Counted from the stretch's first letter, positions 42,715-53,056 are shown. The stretch is 64,000 nucleotides of DNA from Reichenbachiella versicolor (GCF_003171675.1 NZ_QFZQ01000010.1:62001-126000); one strand, 5' to 3'. Numbers and translations: made by a program. Notes: generated from the sequence alone by a model not told the origin.

Positions 42715-44678
42715 TCTAATACAATAATTTCAATCCTTCTGTTTTTGGCTCTCTCCTCTTCTTTTTCATTTGGAACCAAAGGCTTAGATTCTCCATATGC
42801 TGTAGCCTTGACTCTATGTTCTTCAATACCTTTATATTCTAGGTACTTTTTAACTGTATTAGCTCTCCATTTAGAGATTTTCATATTCTGCTCTTCAGTG
42901 CCAATAGCATCTGCATGCCCTTGAATTTCAATATTTACAGACGGATTTTCCTTAAGAGTAGTTACCAAGCTTTTTAAGTTGGCTCTATCCTGATCTTTGA
43001 GTCTATAATTGTTAAACTCAAAATAAATGTTCTCAAGTTGAGCCTTATAAGTTCTTCTAAATTTACTGGCAATATTCTCAACCTCTTCATATTCAGGATC
43101 TTTAGCTAATGCTCTTGCTTCTGCTTCAGCAGCTAGCCTTTCTTCCTCATCTATTGCTGCAATGACGGATGCGTCTACTAGGAAAGTCTTTTCAAATTTT
43201 CCAGACCCATCTAGATCTTCTGGGGCAACAAAAGGTTGAACTCCTAAGTCTCTGTCTTTATATCGCAAAGAGGCCACGTAAGAATTCTCTGCCATTAATA
43301 CAGCTTCGAATTTACCGTTGTCACTAGACTCGATGTTTGAGCTTACATTTTCTCCTGATGATTTTTTGATATCAACTAATATATTGGCTATCAATGAGTC
43401 AGAATCTTCAGCTCTTACATCTGCCAGCAATCTTGTAGTATAGTCCTTTGTAAAGCTGTATATGTCCATTTCCCCAATACCTCCATTTCTATTAGAAACG
43501 AAATATCCATTCGTAGGAGTTACCTGTCTAAAATTGATATCATCATCCATCGTATTCATTGGGAATTTTAGTTGGATTGGCTTACTCCATTCTCCAGTTT
43601 CTTCATTCAGAATACTTCTAAAAATATCAAACCCTCCTACAGCATTAAACCCCTTAGAACTGAAGTAAAAGTTTTTCCCATCATCAGATAAGAATGGATA
43701 ATCTTCATCTTCGAATGAAAGTATATTCTCAGAAAACAAAATTGGTTTGGTCCATTTACCATCTTCCTTTCGTTCAATCTTGAATATGTCCATATCATTT
43801 GGTTTATCTCTTCGTCTACTAGCGAAAATCACCAAATCATGCTCTTTATTGATATAGAAATGTCCATCAAAGTGTCTAATACTTGTCTTTTCAGCTTTCT
43901 CTACTCTCAGAGTATCATTATTGTCTACCTGCGTGTTGATTAAATCAATCAAATAATGACCGCTAAAGTAGAAAATATCATCATCTCCAGGGGGCTGCTC
44001 GATTTGTGGGTGTCTTGGATGAAATTCTGAAAAAGTAGTATCTACTTCTGCTTTTGACCATTTCTCCCCTTGCTTCTTCGATGTGTAAACATGAAACTTC
44101 TCTTTTTTATCATCCGAATGTCTTTCAGTCACGAACATCAGCTCTGATTGTTGATCTATATATAGTGGACTATAGTCTGACGCTTCAGAGTTAATTTCAG
44201 ATGGTAATGCTGTTATTTGAAAACTCCCAACATCTTGATGATAGGCTTTTGCTTGCTTTGCCCATTCTGTCAAAAAATCGATTTCTTCAATAATCTCTGG
44301 ACTTTTATAAGCCCTGATATTTCTGAACTTTGTCCAAGAATCTATTGCATTGGTAAACTCATACCTTTTAAAATATACTCTTCCCAACCAGTATTGATAA
44401 AATTTATCATCTTTCCCTCCTTTTTTTGAATGATCTAATAGTTGATCTACAGGCTTAGAAGTATAATCTGTTAGTAATGAACAAATTTCCATATGGTACA
44501 GAGCTCTTTCTGTAAGCTCATATTTCTCAGATTCTTTGTGGTACTCCTTGAGGGCTTCTTCAAATAGTTCTTTATAGAAATAATGGTCTGCTTTTTTGAA
44601 AACTTTATGATTTTTGTCCTGCGCACACAGGATCATACTTGCACAAAGTGCGCAAGTCAACAGGATAAGTTGCTTCAT
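42711..44678 (-). CDS. OmpA-family protein with PD40 repeats, 655 aa
   Basis: A signal peptide (LILLTCALCASMILCAQ) is followed by a TPR-like helical region (about 25-135), a PD40/WD40-like beta-propeller (about 155-420, repeats such as YPFLSDDGKNFYFSSKGFNAVGGFDIF), a small beta domain and a C-terminal OmpA peptidoglycan-binding domain (about 545-655; IEIQGHADAIG and NRRIEI). It should lie in the periplasm, bound to the cell wall. The protein is a close paralogue of the one at 45842-47788, with fabH between them. Confidence 0.87.
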   Translation of the reverse strand: MKQLILLTCALCASMILCAQDKNHKVFKKADHYFYKELFEEALKEYHKESEKYELTERALYHMEICSLLTDYTSKPVDQLLDHSKKGGKDDKFYQYWLGRVYFKRYEFTNAIDSWTKFRNIRAYKSPEIIEEIDFLTEWAKQAKAYHQDVGSFQITALPSEINSEASDYSPLYIDQQSELMFVTERHSDDKKEKFHVYTSKKQGEKWSKAEVDTTFSEFHPRHPQIEQPPGDDDIFYFSGHYLIDLINTQVDNNDTLRVEKAEKTSIRHFDGHFYINKEHDLVIFASRRRDKPNDMDIFKIERKEDGKWTKPILFSENILSFEDEDYPFLSDDGKNFYFSSKGFNAVGGFDIFRSILNEETGEWSKPIQLKFPMNTMDDDINFRQVTPTNGYFVSNRNGGIGEMDIYSFTKDYTTRLLADVRAEDSDSLIANILVDIKKSSGENVSSNIESSDNGKFEAVLMAENSYVASLRYKDRDLGVQPFVAPEDLDGSGKFEKTFLVDASVIAAIDEEERLAAEAEARALAKDPEYEEVENIASKFRRTYKAQLENIYFEFNNYRLKDQDRANLKSLVTTLKENPSVNIEIQGHADAIGTEEQNMKISKWRANTVKKYLEYKGIEEHRVKATAYGESKPLVPNEKEEERAKNRRIEIIVLD

Positions 44679-44811
44679 CGGGATAATAATTTTGGTAGTC
44701 TAACTACCTAATAATACATGGAACAAGATATAAAATTAAATAAGATATTTCGGTCAGTCAAATGAATACAGAACTCTGATTGATATTTATAGTTCTTTAT
44801 TTATCAAACCG

Positions 44812-45822
44812 TTACCATTGAATAAGTGCCGATGCCCAAGTAAACCCGCTACCAAATGCAGCTAGACAAACTAGGTCTCCTTTTTGAATTTTACCTTCTT
44901 CAAATGCTTCACTCATAGCAATAGGTATGGAAGCTGCTGTTGTATTCCCATACTTTTGAATATTATTGTAAACTTGATCACTTGAGAGCATCATCTGTTT
45001 TTGGATGAATTGGCTTATCCTTAGGTTCGCTTGATGTGGAACCAATAGGTTTATGTCCTTGGCACTAAAATCATTTTTATCCAGTGCTTCATTTATTACT
45101 TGTTGAAAACGTATTACTGCATTTTTGAAAACAAAATTCCCATTCATATAAGGAAAATGAGATGATTCGTCGGGATCATTTCTTTCAATATATTTATCTA
45201 CCCAATCAGTCGTACTAGGACCAATAAGTGCAAGTTCTTCAGCATGCTGCCCCTCTGAATGCAGGTGAGTCGATAATATTCCTATATCTTTTTCATCTGT
45301 TGCTTGGAGTACAGCAGCACCTGCTCCATCTCCGAAAATCACAGATACATTTCTTCCTCTTGTAGTCATGTCAAGTCCTCCACTATGCACCTCACTCCCT
45401 ATAACCAAGATCGTTTTATACATACCAGTTTTAATAAACTGATCAGCTACTGAGAGACTATAAATAAATCCTGAACATTGGTTTCTTACATCTAATGCTC
45501 CGATTTCTTTTTTAATACCTAGTTGTTTTTGAACCAACACACCAGGCCCAGGAAAGTAATAATCAGGACTCAAAGTTGCGAAAACTATGAAGTCAATATC
45601 ATTAGCAGTAATACCAGCCTTTTCTATTGCTATTTTGGCGGCTGCAGATCCCATTGATGAAGTAGTATCTTTCCCTCCCACTTTTACATGACGACGTTCT
45701 TTGATTCCTGTCCTCTCTTGAATCCAGGCATCATTGGTATCCATAAGTTTTTCTAGGTCTTGATTGGTTACTACTCTATCTGGAACATAGTGCCCTAGAC
45801 CAGTAATTCTCGATTGTTTCAT
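44812..45822 (-). CDS. fabH: 3-oxoacyl-ACP synthase III (KASIII)
   Basis: Condenses acetyl-CoA with malonyl-ACP to start fatty-acid synthesis. Catalytic C116 lies in VRNQCSGFIYSLS; the His is in LLVPHQANLRI and the Asn in YGNTTAASIPIA. The N terminus (ITGLGHYVPDRVVTNQDLE) and the length of 336 are normal. It lies between two OmpA/PD40 paralogues rather than next to plsX or fabD, so it could be a specialised second copy; that needs the whole genome to decide. Confidence 0.92.
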   Translation of the reverse strand: MKQSRITGLGHYVPDRVVTNQDLEKLMDTNDAWIQERTGIKERRHVKVGGKDTTSSMGSAAAKIAIEKAGITANDIDFIVFATLSPDYYFPGPGVLVQKQLGIKKEIGALDVRNQCSGFIYSLSVADQFIKTGMYKTILVIGSEVHSGGLDMTTRGRNVSVIFGDGAGAAVLQATDEKDIGILSTHLHSEGQHAEELALIGPSTTDWVDKYIERNDPDESSHFPYMNGNFVFKNAVIRFQQVINEALDKNDFSAKDINLLVPHQANLRISQFIQKQMMLSSDQVYNNIQKYGNTTAASIPIAMSEAFEEGKIQKGDLVCLAAFGSGFTWASALIQW

Positions 45823-45841
45823 TTTTGAAGGTTATATACTC

Positions 45842-47788
45842 TTAATTTTGAACTACAATTTCAATTCTTCGATTTAGTTCTCTTCCATCCTTTTCGTCAT
45901 CATTTGATGCCAGTGGTTTACTCTCTCCATACCCTTTTGAAAATATCCTATCTTCTTTTAGCCCATTTTCAAGTAAATAGGACTTTACTGAATTCGCTCT
46001 TTGCTTAGACAGCATCATATTCATCTTATCGTCGCCAATATTATCCGTGTGACCTCCAATTTCAATATTTACAGATGGATTCTCTTGTAATGTAAGGAGT
46101 AATGGTCTTAATTTTTCCTTATCCCCTTCTTTCAAGTTATACCTTTCAAAATCAAAGTAAATGTTTCTTATAACCGCTTTGTTAGTCAATCTGAATTTAC
46201 TAGCAATTTTGTCAAGCTCCTCAAAATTGGGATCAACAAGCTCTTGTTCAAATTGATCTTTCTCTGTTATCATCCTTTTGGACTTTATGACAAAAGATTT
46301 TTCAAGACGATCACCATTCTCAGGGACTTCAAAGGTTCCGCTTAAAAGCTCATTATCGCTTTGTTTTATTTGTATAGAATAAGTTTGATTATTGAACAGA
46401 GCTACTTCAAAGAACCCTTTATCATTTAACGAAATACCTTTGACTACTGGGTTTTCATACATATCCTGTATATAAATTAAGATGTTATCAGGAACCTTCT
46501 TATCGTCATCTACCACTTTAGCTACAAGTTTTACAATGTCAGCTTCGTTATAATGATATATGTCAAATCCACCTACAGAGCCATATCTGTCTGATACGAA
46601 ATATGCTTCCGTTTCATTAGTGTCTACCCTAAATTGAATATCGTCGTCTATTGTGTTAATGGGATATTGAAGTTGGATAGGTTTTGACCATTTCTTTGAT
46701 TTAGCATCGAATGTACTTTTAAAAAGATCATACCCTCCTGCTGAATTAAATCCCTTGGAACTAAAATATAATGTTTTGCCATCTTCTGTAAGATAAGGGT
46801 AATCCTCGTCCATAGTTGAAGTGATGTTTTCTGAGAACAGTAAGGGTTTCGTCCAAGTTCCATCAGACTTTTTGTCAATTCTGAAAATATCTAGATCATT
46901 AGGTGCTGATCTTTTTCTAGTAGCATATAGTATTAAATCATGAGCTTTGTTGATATAAAAATGGCCTTCAAATTTCCGAATACCCGTTTTCTCTTTGTAT
47001 TCTACAGGCTTAGACCAATTGTCGCCAACATTTTCAGAATAGAATAAGTGTACTTTATACTGTCCTTTGAAAAAAAACAAGTCTTCGTCTCCAGGAACAT
47101 GTTCGATTTCAGGATGTTCTTTATCGAAATGTCCGAAGTTGTCATACTTTTCGGCAGAAGTCCATTTATATCCATCTTGTTTTGACTTATACACATGTAG
47201 ATCATCTTTGTTTTCATTAGTAGGACGATCCGAAACAAAAATTAATTCTTCTGATGGGGCAAAGAATAAGGGGCTGTATTCTGAGTATTTTGAGTTAATG
47301 GATTTTGACAATCTCCTTATTTGATAGCTCCCAACTTTTTGATAGAATTTATTAGCAGTTTGAGCCCTATCAATAAACATTTTTGTTTCTTCTATTATCT
47401 CTTTACTCTTATATACTCTGACTTTTTGAAAGGCTTTCCAAGCTTTTTCTGCTTTGATAAACTCATACCTATTATAATAAACTCTGCCTAACCAGTAATA
47501 AAAGAATTTATCCTTTTTGCCAGATGTCTTCTTGAATTGTAATAGGGCGTCAATTGGCTTTGATCCAAAATCAGTCAGAAGAGAGCAAATCTCCATGTGA
47601 TATAGAGCCCGATCAGAAAATGTGTGATGTTTACCTATTTTTTGGTATTCAAGTAAAGCTTCTTTCAGCTTTTCTTTGTAAAATATTTTATCAGCTTTTT
47701 TGAATGGCTTATGATCACCCTGCTGAGCATCTGCACTCACTGATACTATTACTAGAATAATTACTAGTGTAAATAGCCGTCTCATCAA
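45842..47788 (-). CDS. OmpA-family protein with PD40 repeats, 648 aa (paralogue)
   Basis: Same layout as the 42711-44678 protein: signal peptide (LFTLVIILVIVSVSADA), TPR-like region, PD40 propeller (YPYLTEDGKTLYFSSKGFNSAGGYDLF), and an OmpA C domain with IEIGGHTDNIG and NRRIEI. The two match along their whole length in domain order and in many local segments, e.g. ALYHMEICSLLTD in both. Located 19 bp upstream of fabH in the same direction, so the two may be cotranscribed. Probably a cell-wall-bound periplasmic scaffold. Confidence 0.87.
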   Translation of the reverse strand: MMRRLFTLVIILVIVSVSADAQQGDHKPFKKADKIFYKEKLKEALLEYQKIGKHHTFSDRALYHMEICSLLTDFGSKPIDALLQFKKTSGKKDKFFYYWLGRVYYNRYEFIKAEKAWKAFQKVRVYKSKEIIEETKMFIDRAQTANKFYQKVGSYQIRRLSKSINSKYSEYSPLFFAPSEELIFVSDRPTNENKDDLHVYKSKQDGYKWTSAEKYDNFGHFDKEHPEIEHVPGDEDLFFFKGQYKVHLFYSENVGDNWSKPVEYKEKTGIRKFEGHFYINKAHDLILYATRKRSAPNDLDIFRIDKKSDGTWTKPLLFSENITSTMDEDYPYLTEDGKTLYFSSKGFNSAGGYDLFKSTFDAKSKKWSKPIQLQYPINTIDDDIQFRVDTNETEAYFVSDRYGSVGGFDIYHYNEADIVKLVAKVVDDDKKVPDNILIYIQDMYENPVVKGISLNDKGFFEVALFNNQTYSIQIKQSDNELLSGTFEVPENGDRLEKSFVIKSKRMITEKDQFEQELVDPNFEELDKIASKFRLTNKAVIRNIYFDFERYNLKEGDKEKLRPLLLTLQENPSVNIEIGGHTDNIGDDKMNMMLSKQRANSVKSYLLENGLKEDRIFSKGYGESKPLASNDDEKDGRELNRRIEIVVQN

Positions 47789-47853
47789 TTAATAGATTTG
47801 GTTGTACAATAACTAATGAGCTGGCTGTACCTAAATCTACTAAGAATCTACGA

Positions 47854-48558
47854 TCATTCAAATAGTGTATAGTTACCTAATTGATCTACTTGAGCGTGTG
47901 GTTCGATGAGTTCTTTTCGGTTGTATTTGGGATTAGTGATCATAGAAGATACCGAATAGTTGATTAGCTCTTTATGAATATCTTCTTTCATGATGATGTC
48001 AACAAGTTCATCGATTGTAGAATAATCATCTATGAATTTCTTTTCATCATCTTTCTTTATCAGTACTGGAGTTAAATTGCCAAACTCTACATTTCCAGTG
48101 CTATTCGGCTTTATCAGGATCTTAAAAGTCTTCTTGATTTTACCATCAATATCCTCGTATTCTTCCCAAATCCCAACCATACTCACTATTTGCATCTCGG
48201 GATGTTTAAAGTAGTGAGGAACTTTACGTTTCTTGCCATACTGTTTCCAAGCGAAGAATCCATTACAAGGAATAATACACCTACTCTTGACAAGTGCATT
48301 TTTTATTGAGTTCTTTTTGAGAACAGTGTCTATTGGAATACTTAGTAACTTAGGAGAAACGGTCTTATTGTTTGCCATTTCAGATATGATTGCCCAGTTA
48401 ACAAATGTAATTTCCTTGGAGTTAGTGTGAGTAATTACAGGCAATGACTGAGAAGGCGAAGCGTTAAAGTTCGGAATCATAAATTCCTCTTCTCCTGTGA
48501 GCCCATATCGCTCAGTTATTTCTTGGAAAGTGGAGTGTATGGCGTACCGATCGATCAT
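47854..48558 (-). CDS. degenerate SRAP-domain protein (YedK/HMCES-like), 234 aa
   Basis: The fold signature of SRAP proteins is recognisable: N terminus M-x-x-RY, NFNASPSQSLPVI, then CIIPCNGFFAW, VSMVGIWEEY and FKILIKPNS..., and LTPVLI. Active SRAP proteins crosslink to abasic sites through Cys2, with Asn, Glu and His helpers. Here residue 2 is Ile (MIDRY in place of MCGRY), the Glu of the GFYEW motif is Ala (GFFAW, A103), the INAR-type Asn region reads LLSIPIDT, and the HDRMP-type His is gone (GNLTPVL). So chemistry is probably lost while DNA binding may remain. It overlaps the YheT-type gene by 4 bp. Confidence 0.78.
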   Translation of the reverse strand: MIDRYAIHSTFQEITERYGLTGEEEFMIPNFNASPSQSLPVITHTNSKEITFVNWAIISEMANNKTVSPKLLSIPIDTVLKKNSIKNALVKSRCIIPCNGFFAWKQYGKKRKVPHYFKHPEMQIVSMVGIWEEYEDIDGKIKKTFKILIKPNSTGNVEFGNLTPVLIKKDDEKKFIDDYSTIDELVDIIMKEDIHKELINYSVSSMITNPKYNRKELIEPHAQVDQLGNYTLFE

Positions 48559-49523
48559 AGTCTGTCTTGCAAGGTGATGAAACGTAGTGCTCTTTCTTCT
48601 GACCAGAATACATTATCCTGTCCAAAAGTGTAAAAACCTACATGACCTCCAAATTTAGGCATCTCGAAGTAAACATTCTCGGAACTCTTGAAATAACTTG
48701 GATCTAAGCAGCTATCTGAAAGAAACGGATCGTTTTTAGCGTTAATGACAAGGGTAGGTATTTTGATCTTATCAATAAATGATATCGAACTATTAGATGC
48801 ATAATAATGATCAGCTCCATCAAAACCATGCAATGGGGCCGTAACTAAATCATCAAATTGAAATAGCGAATTGAACTTTATTTTTTTTAAGTGGGGTAAT
48901 ATATGTGGCATTTGTTCTCGCTTTCTCGTGGTTTTTTCAGTCAGTGAAATCAAAAAACGTCTAGCATAAAAAGCATTTTTAGGAGAATCTATTTGATTTG
49001 AGCATCCCGCAAGATCTAATGGAACCGAAATTGCAACTGCAGATTTTAAATTTTCCGGATAGCTGTATTCTCCTAAATACTTTAAAGTTAAATTTCCTCC
49101 TAGACTAAAGCCTATAACAGAAACTGTTTCATAATTTTTGGCACACACATAACTTACAATAGTCTCTAAATCATAAGTGGCACCACTATGATACATTCTT
49201 GCAACTTTATTTAATTCTCCTCCACACCCTCTAAAGTTCCAAGCATAAACATTATACTCTTCTCTTATAAATCTATTGACCATTCCAAGTACATATGGTC
49301 GTTCGCTATCTCCCTCTAATCCATGAGAAATAATGACTGCTTTGCGTGAACTAGTATTATATTCATCTACCAATAAAAAATCATCATCAGGGGTTTTGAC
49401 TTTTACTCGGCTCTTTCTTATTAAAAGATTGAATTTTCGGGTAAGTGAGGGAATTACTGTTTCTAAATGAGCATTACAAAGTAAACTGGGACGACGATAA
49501 GAGGAACCTTTAATTAAGGGCAT
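48555..49523 (-). CDS. YheT-type alpha/beta hydrolase, 322 aa
   Basis: An alpha/beta hydrolase of the YheT/ABHD1-3 group. The N terminus (RRPSLLCNAHLETVIPSL) is diagnostic; an oxyanion-type segment SHGLEGDSERPYV, nucleophile S140 in GFSLGG, Asp in NAKNDPFLS and His in GGHVGF complete the triad. There is no signal peptide. The natural substrate of the group is not established (ester or lipid hydrolysis is likely). It is translationally coupled (ATGA-type overlap) to the degenerate SRAP gene. Confidence 0.87.
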   Translation of the reverse strand: MPLIKGSSYRRPSLLCNAHLETVIPSLTRKFNLLIRKSRVKVKTPDDDFLLVDEYNTSSRKAVIISHGLEGDSERPYVLGMVNRFIREEYNVYAWNFRGCGGELNKVARMYHSGATYDLETIVSYVCAKNYETVSVIGFSLGGNLTLKYLGEYSYPENLKSAVAISVPLDLAGCSNQIDSPKNAFYARRFLISLTEKTTRKREQMPHILPHLKKIKFNSLFQFDDLVTAPLHGFDGADHYYASNSSISFIDKIKIPTLVINAKNDPFLSDSCLDPSYFKSSENVYFEMPKFGGHVGFYTFGQDNVFWSEERALRFITLQDRL

Positions 49524-49614
49524 TTATATAAAGAAGTTACAGAAGCTTTAAAAAGACAAGCTAATGATATTAGACAACATAAGTCTCAGACTAACAGATT
49601 TACCGAAAGATTAG

Positions 49615-49646
49615 TTTGTCAAAAGTCGCTTTTAAAACTAATTTAG
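49615..49646 (+). promoter_or_regulatory. pdhC promoter
   Basis: TTTG (49615-49618), a 20-nt spacer and TAATTTAG (49639-49646), one mismatch from TAnnTTTG, 29 bp upstream of the pdhC ATG. Confidence 0.5.
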
Positions 49647-49674
49647 CGGCTCGATTTTTTAATCACTTATTAAT

Positions 49675-51306
49675 ATGGCGGAAGTAATTAAGATGCCTAA
49701 GATGAGCGACACCATGGAAGAGGGTGTAATCGCGTCTTGGCTTAAGAAAGTAGGAGATCAAGTAAGTTCTGGTGATATACTAGCTGAAGTAGAGACTGAT
49801 AAGGCTACTATGGAATTAGAATCATATGAAGACGGTACTTTACTTTACATAGGTGTAGAGGAAAAAGCTGCTGTTCCAGTAGACGGTGTAATAGCTATCA
49901 TCGGTGATGCTGGAGAAAATGTAGATGACTTGATTGCAAGTATTAAAAGTGGAGGAGCTGCACCTGCAGAAGCACCAACTACGGCAGCAGAGTCTACTCC
50001 GGCTCCAGCAGCAGTACCTGCGGCTGAATCTATTGATACTTCTGGCATCAATGCAACGGTCATCAAAATGCCTAAGATGAGTGATACTATGACTGAAGGC
50101 GTAATTGCTGCATGGGTGAAAAATGTTGGTGATTCAGTAGCATCCGGCGATATACTCGCTGAAGTAGAGACTGATAAAGCTACAATGGAGCTTGAATCTT
50201 ACGAAGATGGTGTTCTATTGTACACCGCTGTAGAAGCTGGGAATGGTGTGCCAGTAGATGGTGTTATTGCTATTATAGGTGAAGCTGGAGCGGATTACGA
50301 GACTTTATTGAAGGCTGAAGAGGCCAAAAGTGCTGTACCTGCACCTACTACTGAAACTGCTGAGACTCCGGCAGTTCAAACAGAAGCTCCCAAAGCAGCC
50401 ACTCCCTCTCCAGTTCCTGCGGCGACTCCTGCAAAAACTTCTAACGGAAGAGTAATTGCTTCTCCTTTGGCTAAAAAATTAGCAGCTGAAAAAGGGTATA
50501 ATATCGCACAAATACCTGGTTCTGGTGATCATGGAAGAATTATTAAAAGAGATGTTGAAGCATATGTTCCAGTTGCTGCACCTGCGACAGGTGGATCAGT
50601 TGCAGGATCTGCAATGGCTGAAAGCTTTGAAGATATTCCAGCTTCTCAAATGAGAAAGGCTATCACTAAGAGCTTGAATGCTTCTCAATTCGGTGCTCCG
50701 CACTTCTACTTGACTATGGAAATAGACATGGACAAGACTATCGAGGCGCGTAAGAGTATCAATGAAACAGCTGATGTTAAAATCTCTTTCAACGACATAG
50801 TCGTAAAAGCCGTAGCTGCTGCATTAAGAAAGCATCCAGATGTAAATTCATCTTGGGTCAGCGACACTAATTCAATAAGAATGAACCACCATGTAAGCGT
50901 TGGAGTAGCAATGGCTATTGAAGACGGATTAGTGGTTCCTGTTGTGAAGTTTGCAGATACTAAGTCTCTTTCTGATATCTCTAAAGAGGTAAAAGAGTTC
51001 GCAGGTAAGGCAAGAGATAAGAAGCTTGGACTTGATGAGATGCAAGGAAACACCTTTACAGTATCTAACTTGGGTATGTTTGGAATTGATCAGTTCACTT
51101 CCATTATCAATGCACCGGAATCATGTATTTTGGCTGTAGGAGGAATTAAACAAACTCCTGTGGTCAAAGATGGTCAGATTGTTCCCGGAAACATCATGAA
51201 AGTTACTTTGACTTGTGATCATAGAACAGTTGATGGAGCGGTAGGAGCTGCATTCCTTCAAACTCTGAAAGGATTCATTGAAGATCCAGTTAGAATTTTG
51301 ATCTAA
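49675..51306 (+). CDS. pdhC: pyruvate dehydrogenase E2 (dihydrolipoamide acetyltransferase), two lipoyl domains, 543 aa
   Basis: The core enzyme of the pyruvate dehydrogenase complex. Two lipoyl domains (about 1-76 and 128-204), each with an ETDKATMELESYE lipoylation site, are separated by Ala/Pro linkers. An E1/E3-binding domain (about 260-297, ASPLAKKLAAEKGYNIAQIPGSG) and the catalytic domain (about 315-543) follow, with the active-site DHRTVDG near the C terminus. The lipoyl domains are near-duplicates even in DNA. It is a single gene without E1 next to it; a strong terminator follows. Confidence 0.96.
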   Translation: MAEVIKMPKMSDTMEEGVIASWLKKVGDQVSSGDILAEVETDKATMELESYEDGTLLYIGVEEKAAVPVDGVIAIIGDAGENVDDLIASIKSGGAAPAEAPTTAAESTPAPAAVPAAESIDTSGINATVIKMPKMSDTMTEGVIAAWVKNVGDSVASGDILAEVETDKATMELESYEDGVLLYTAVEAGNGVPVDGVIAIIGEAGADYETLLKAEEAKSAVPAPTTETAETPAVQTEAPKAATPSPVPAATPAKTSNGRVIASPLAKKLAAEKGYNIAQIPGSGDHGRIIKRDVEAYVPVAAPATGGSVAGSAMAESFEDIPASQMRKAITKSLNASQFGAPHFYLTMEIDMDKTIEARKSINETADVKISFNDIVVKAVAAALRKHPDVNSSWVSDTNSIRMNHHVSVGVAMAIEDGLVVPVVKFADTKSLSDISKEVKEFAGKARDKKLGLDEMQGNTFTVSNLGMFGIDQFTSIINAPESCILAVGGIKQTPVVKDGQIVPGNIMKVTLTCDHRTVDGAVGAAFLQTLKGFIEDPVRILI

Positions 51307-51339
51307 GCTTTAGGTTGAGAATCTCTTAAAAATACATTG

Positions 51340-51380
51340 AGGCTGTTTCAAGTGTGTCTGCTTTTGAAACAGCCTTTTTT
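51340..51380 (+). terminator. pdhC terminator
   Basis: AGGCTGTTTCA (51340-51350) pairs perfectly with TGAAACAGCCT (51365-51375), followed by a T-run. Confidence 0.85.
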
Positions 51381-51416
51381 CTTTTTCGTTGGTACTATCC
51401 AAAAAACGAAGTTCTT

Positions 51417-51962
51417 ATGTCAGAAATGCCAAAAATAAAATCTACTACCGTATGTGCCATTCGTCATAATGGCGAAGTAGCTATAGGTGCTGATGGTCAA
51501 GCTACTCTTGGGAATACAGTTGCTAAAAACAATGTCAAAAAGATCCGAAAGCTGCAAGAGGGAAAGATTGTGACAGGTTTTGCAGGTTCGACTGCTGATG
51601 CCTTTACATTATTGGAAAGGTTTGATGAAAAGTTGAGCACTTATGGAGGAAATATGAAAAGAGCAGCTATCGAATTGGCCAAAGATTGGAGAATGGATAG
51701 ATATCTTCGAAGATTAGAGGCTATGATGATAGTGGCTGATAAAGAAGAAATCTTGGTTATTTCTGGTACTGGTGATGTCTTAGAGCCAGATAATGAAATT
51801 GCGGTGATTGGATCTGGAAGTATGTACGCTCAGTCTGCAGCTTTAGCTTTGAAGAAACATGCCACACAAATGACGGCAGAGGAAATGGTAAGAGAGAGTT
51901 TAAATATCGCCGCTGATATTTGTATTTATACCAACCATAATTTGATAGTAGAAAAAGTTTAA
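51417..51962 (+). CDS. hslV: ATP-dependent protease peptidase subunit HslV (ClpQ)
   Basis: The threonine protease of the HslUV complex. The conserved mature N terminus [23 protein letters not shown] is present, with the catalytic Thr after a short leader of nine residues (MSEMPKIKS), so processing may be needed. [20 protein letters not shown] and the [15 protein letters not shown] segment fit the family. The start at 51417 avoids a terminator-spanning leader. No hslU is adjacent; gcvT follows 1 bp later. Confidence 0.93.
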   Translation: MSEMPKIKSTTVCAIRHNGEVAIGADGQATLGNTVAKNNVKKIRKLQEGKIVTGFAGSTADAFTLLERFDEKLSTYGGNMKRAAIELAKDWRMDRYLRRLEAMMIVADKEEILVISGTGDVLEPDNEIAVIGSGSMYAQSAALALKKHATQMTAEEMVRESLNIAADICIYTNHNLIVEKV

Positions 51963-51963
51963 G

Positions 51964-53055
51964 ATGAGCGAAGTCAAAAAAATAGCCCTAAATGACCTCC
52001 ATGAATCTCTTGGTGGTAAGATGATTCCATTTGCTGGCTATAATATGCCTGTTAGGTACACCTCAGACAAAGAAGAGCATATATGTGTTCGTGAGGGAGT
52101 TGGTGTCTTCGATGTATCCCATATGGGAGAATTTGTCATTGAGGGACCTGAAGCACTTTCTCTCATTCAAAAAATCACTTCAAACGATGCTTCTAAATTA
52201 GTAGATGGTCAAGCTCAGTATTCTTGCTTCCCAAATGAAAGTGGGGGTATAGTAGATGATCTTTTGGTATATCGGTTTGAAGAAGGAAAATACATGATGG
52301 TGGTTAATGCCTCCAATATCGAGAAAGATTGGGAGTGGGTAAATCAACACAACACGAATGGAGCTACTATCAGAAATGTATCTGACCATTTTTCATTATT
52401 CGCAGTTCAAGGCCCTAGAGCAATTGAGGTATTGCAGAAATTAACGAATGTTGATCTATCATCTATCAAATATTACCATTTTGTAGTTGGAGAAATTGGC
52501 AATGTGTCCAATGTTATTATTTCTGCTACTGGTTATACAGGAGCGGGAGGATTCGAGCTTTATGTCAGTAATACTGATGCAGAGAAACTTTGGAATAAAA
52601 TTTTTGAAGTCGGTAGTGAGTTTGATATTAAACCCATTGGGCTAGGCGCAAGAGATACACTTAGATTAGAAATGGGATTCTGCCTATATGGTAATGATAT
52701 TAACGATAAAACTAGCCCGATAGAAGCTGGACTTGGCTGGATTACTAAATTCACCAAGAACTTTACAAATTCTACTAACCTAAAAACACAGAAAGAAGAA
52801 GGAGTTTCAAAAAAACTCGTAGGTTTCATTATGGAAGAAAAAGGTATCCCAAGAGGTGGATATGAAATCCTAAATCTTCAAAATGAAGTTATTGGAGAGG
52901 TTACTTCTGGTACAATGTCACCCAGTATGAACATCGGAATAGGTCTTGGGTATATAGACATAAATTCAACATCACCTGACACGGAAATTTTAATACAGGT
53001 TAGAAAAAAAGCCTTAAAGGCTAGAGTTTCTAAGCTACCACTTTTGAAGCAGTAA
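51964..53055 (+). CDS. gcvT: aminomethyltransferase (glycine cleavage T protein)
   Basis: Transfers the methylene unit of aminomethylated H protein to tetrahydrofolate, releasing ammonia. Family segments: [65 protein letters not shown] (folate site) and [20 protein letters not shown]. Length of 363 residues is normal. It lies 1 bp after hslV and 1 bp before comB, so the three genes look cotranscribed. Confidence 0.96.
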   Translation: MSEVKKIALNDLHESLGGKMIPFAGYNMPVRYTSDKEEHICVREGVGVFDVSHMGEFVIEGPEALSLIQKITSNDASKLVDGQAQYSCFPNESGGIVDDLLVYRFEEGKYMMVVNASNIEKDWEWVNQHNTNGATIRNVSDHFSLFAVQGPRAIEVLQKLTNVDLSSIKYYHFVVGEIGNVSNVIISATGYTGAGGFELYVSNTDAEKLWNKIFEVGSEFDIKPIGLGARDTLRLEMGFCLYGNDINDKTSPIEAGLGWITKFTKNFTNSTNLKTQKEEGVSKKLVGFIMEEKGIPRGGYEILNLQNEVIGEVTSGTMSPSMNIGIGLGYIDINSTSPDTEILIQVRKKALKARVSKLPLLKQ

Positions 53056-53056
53056 T

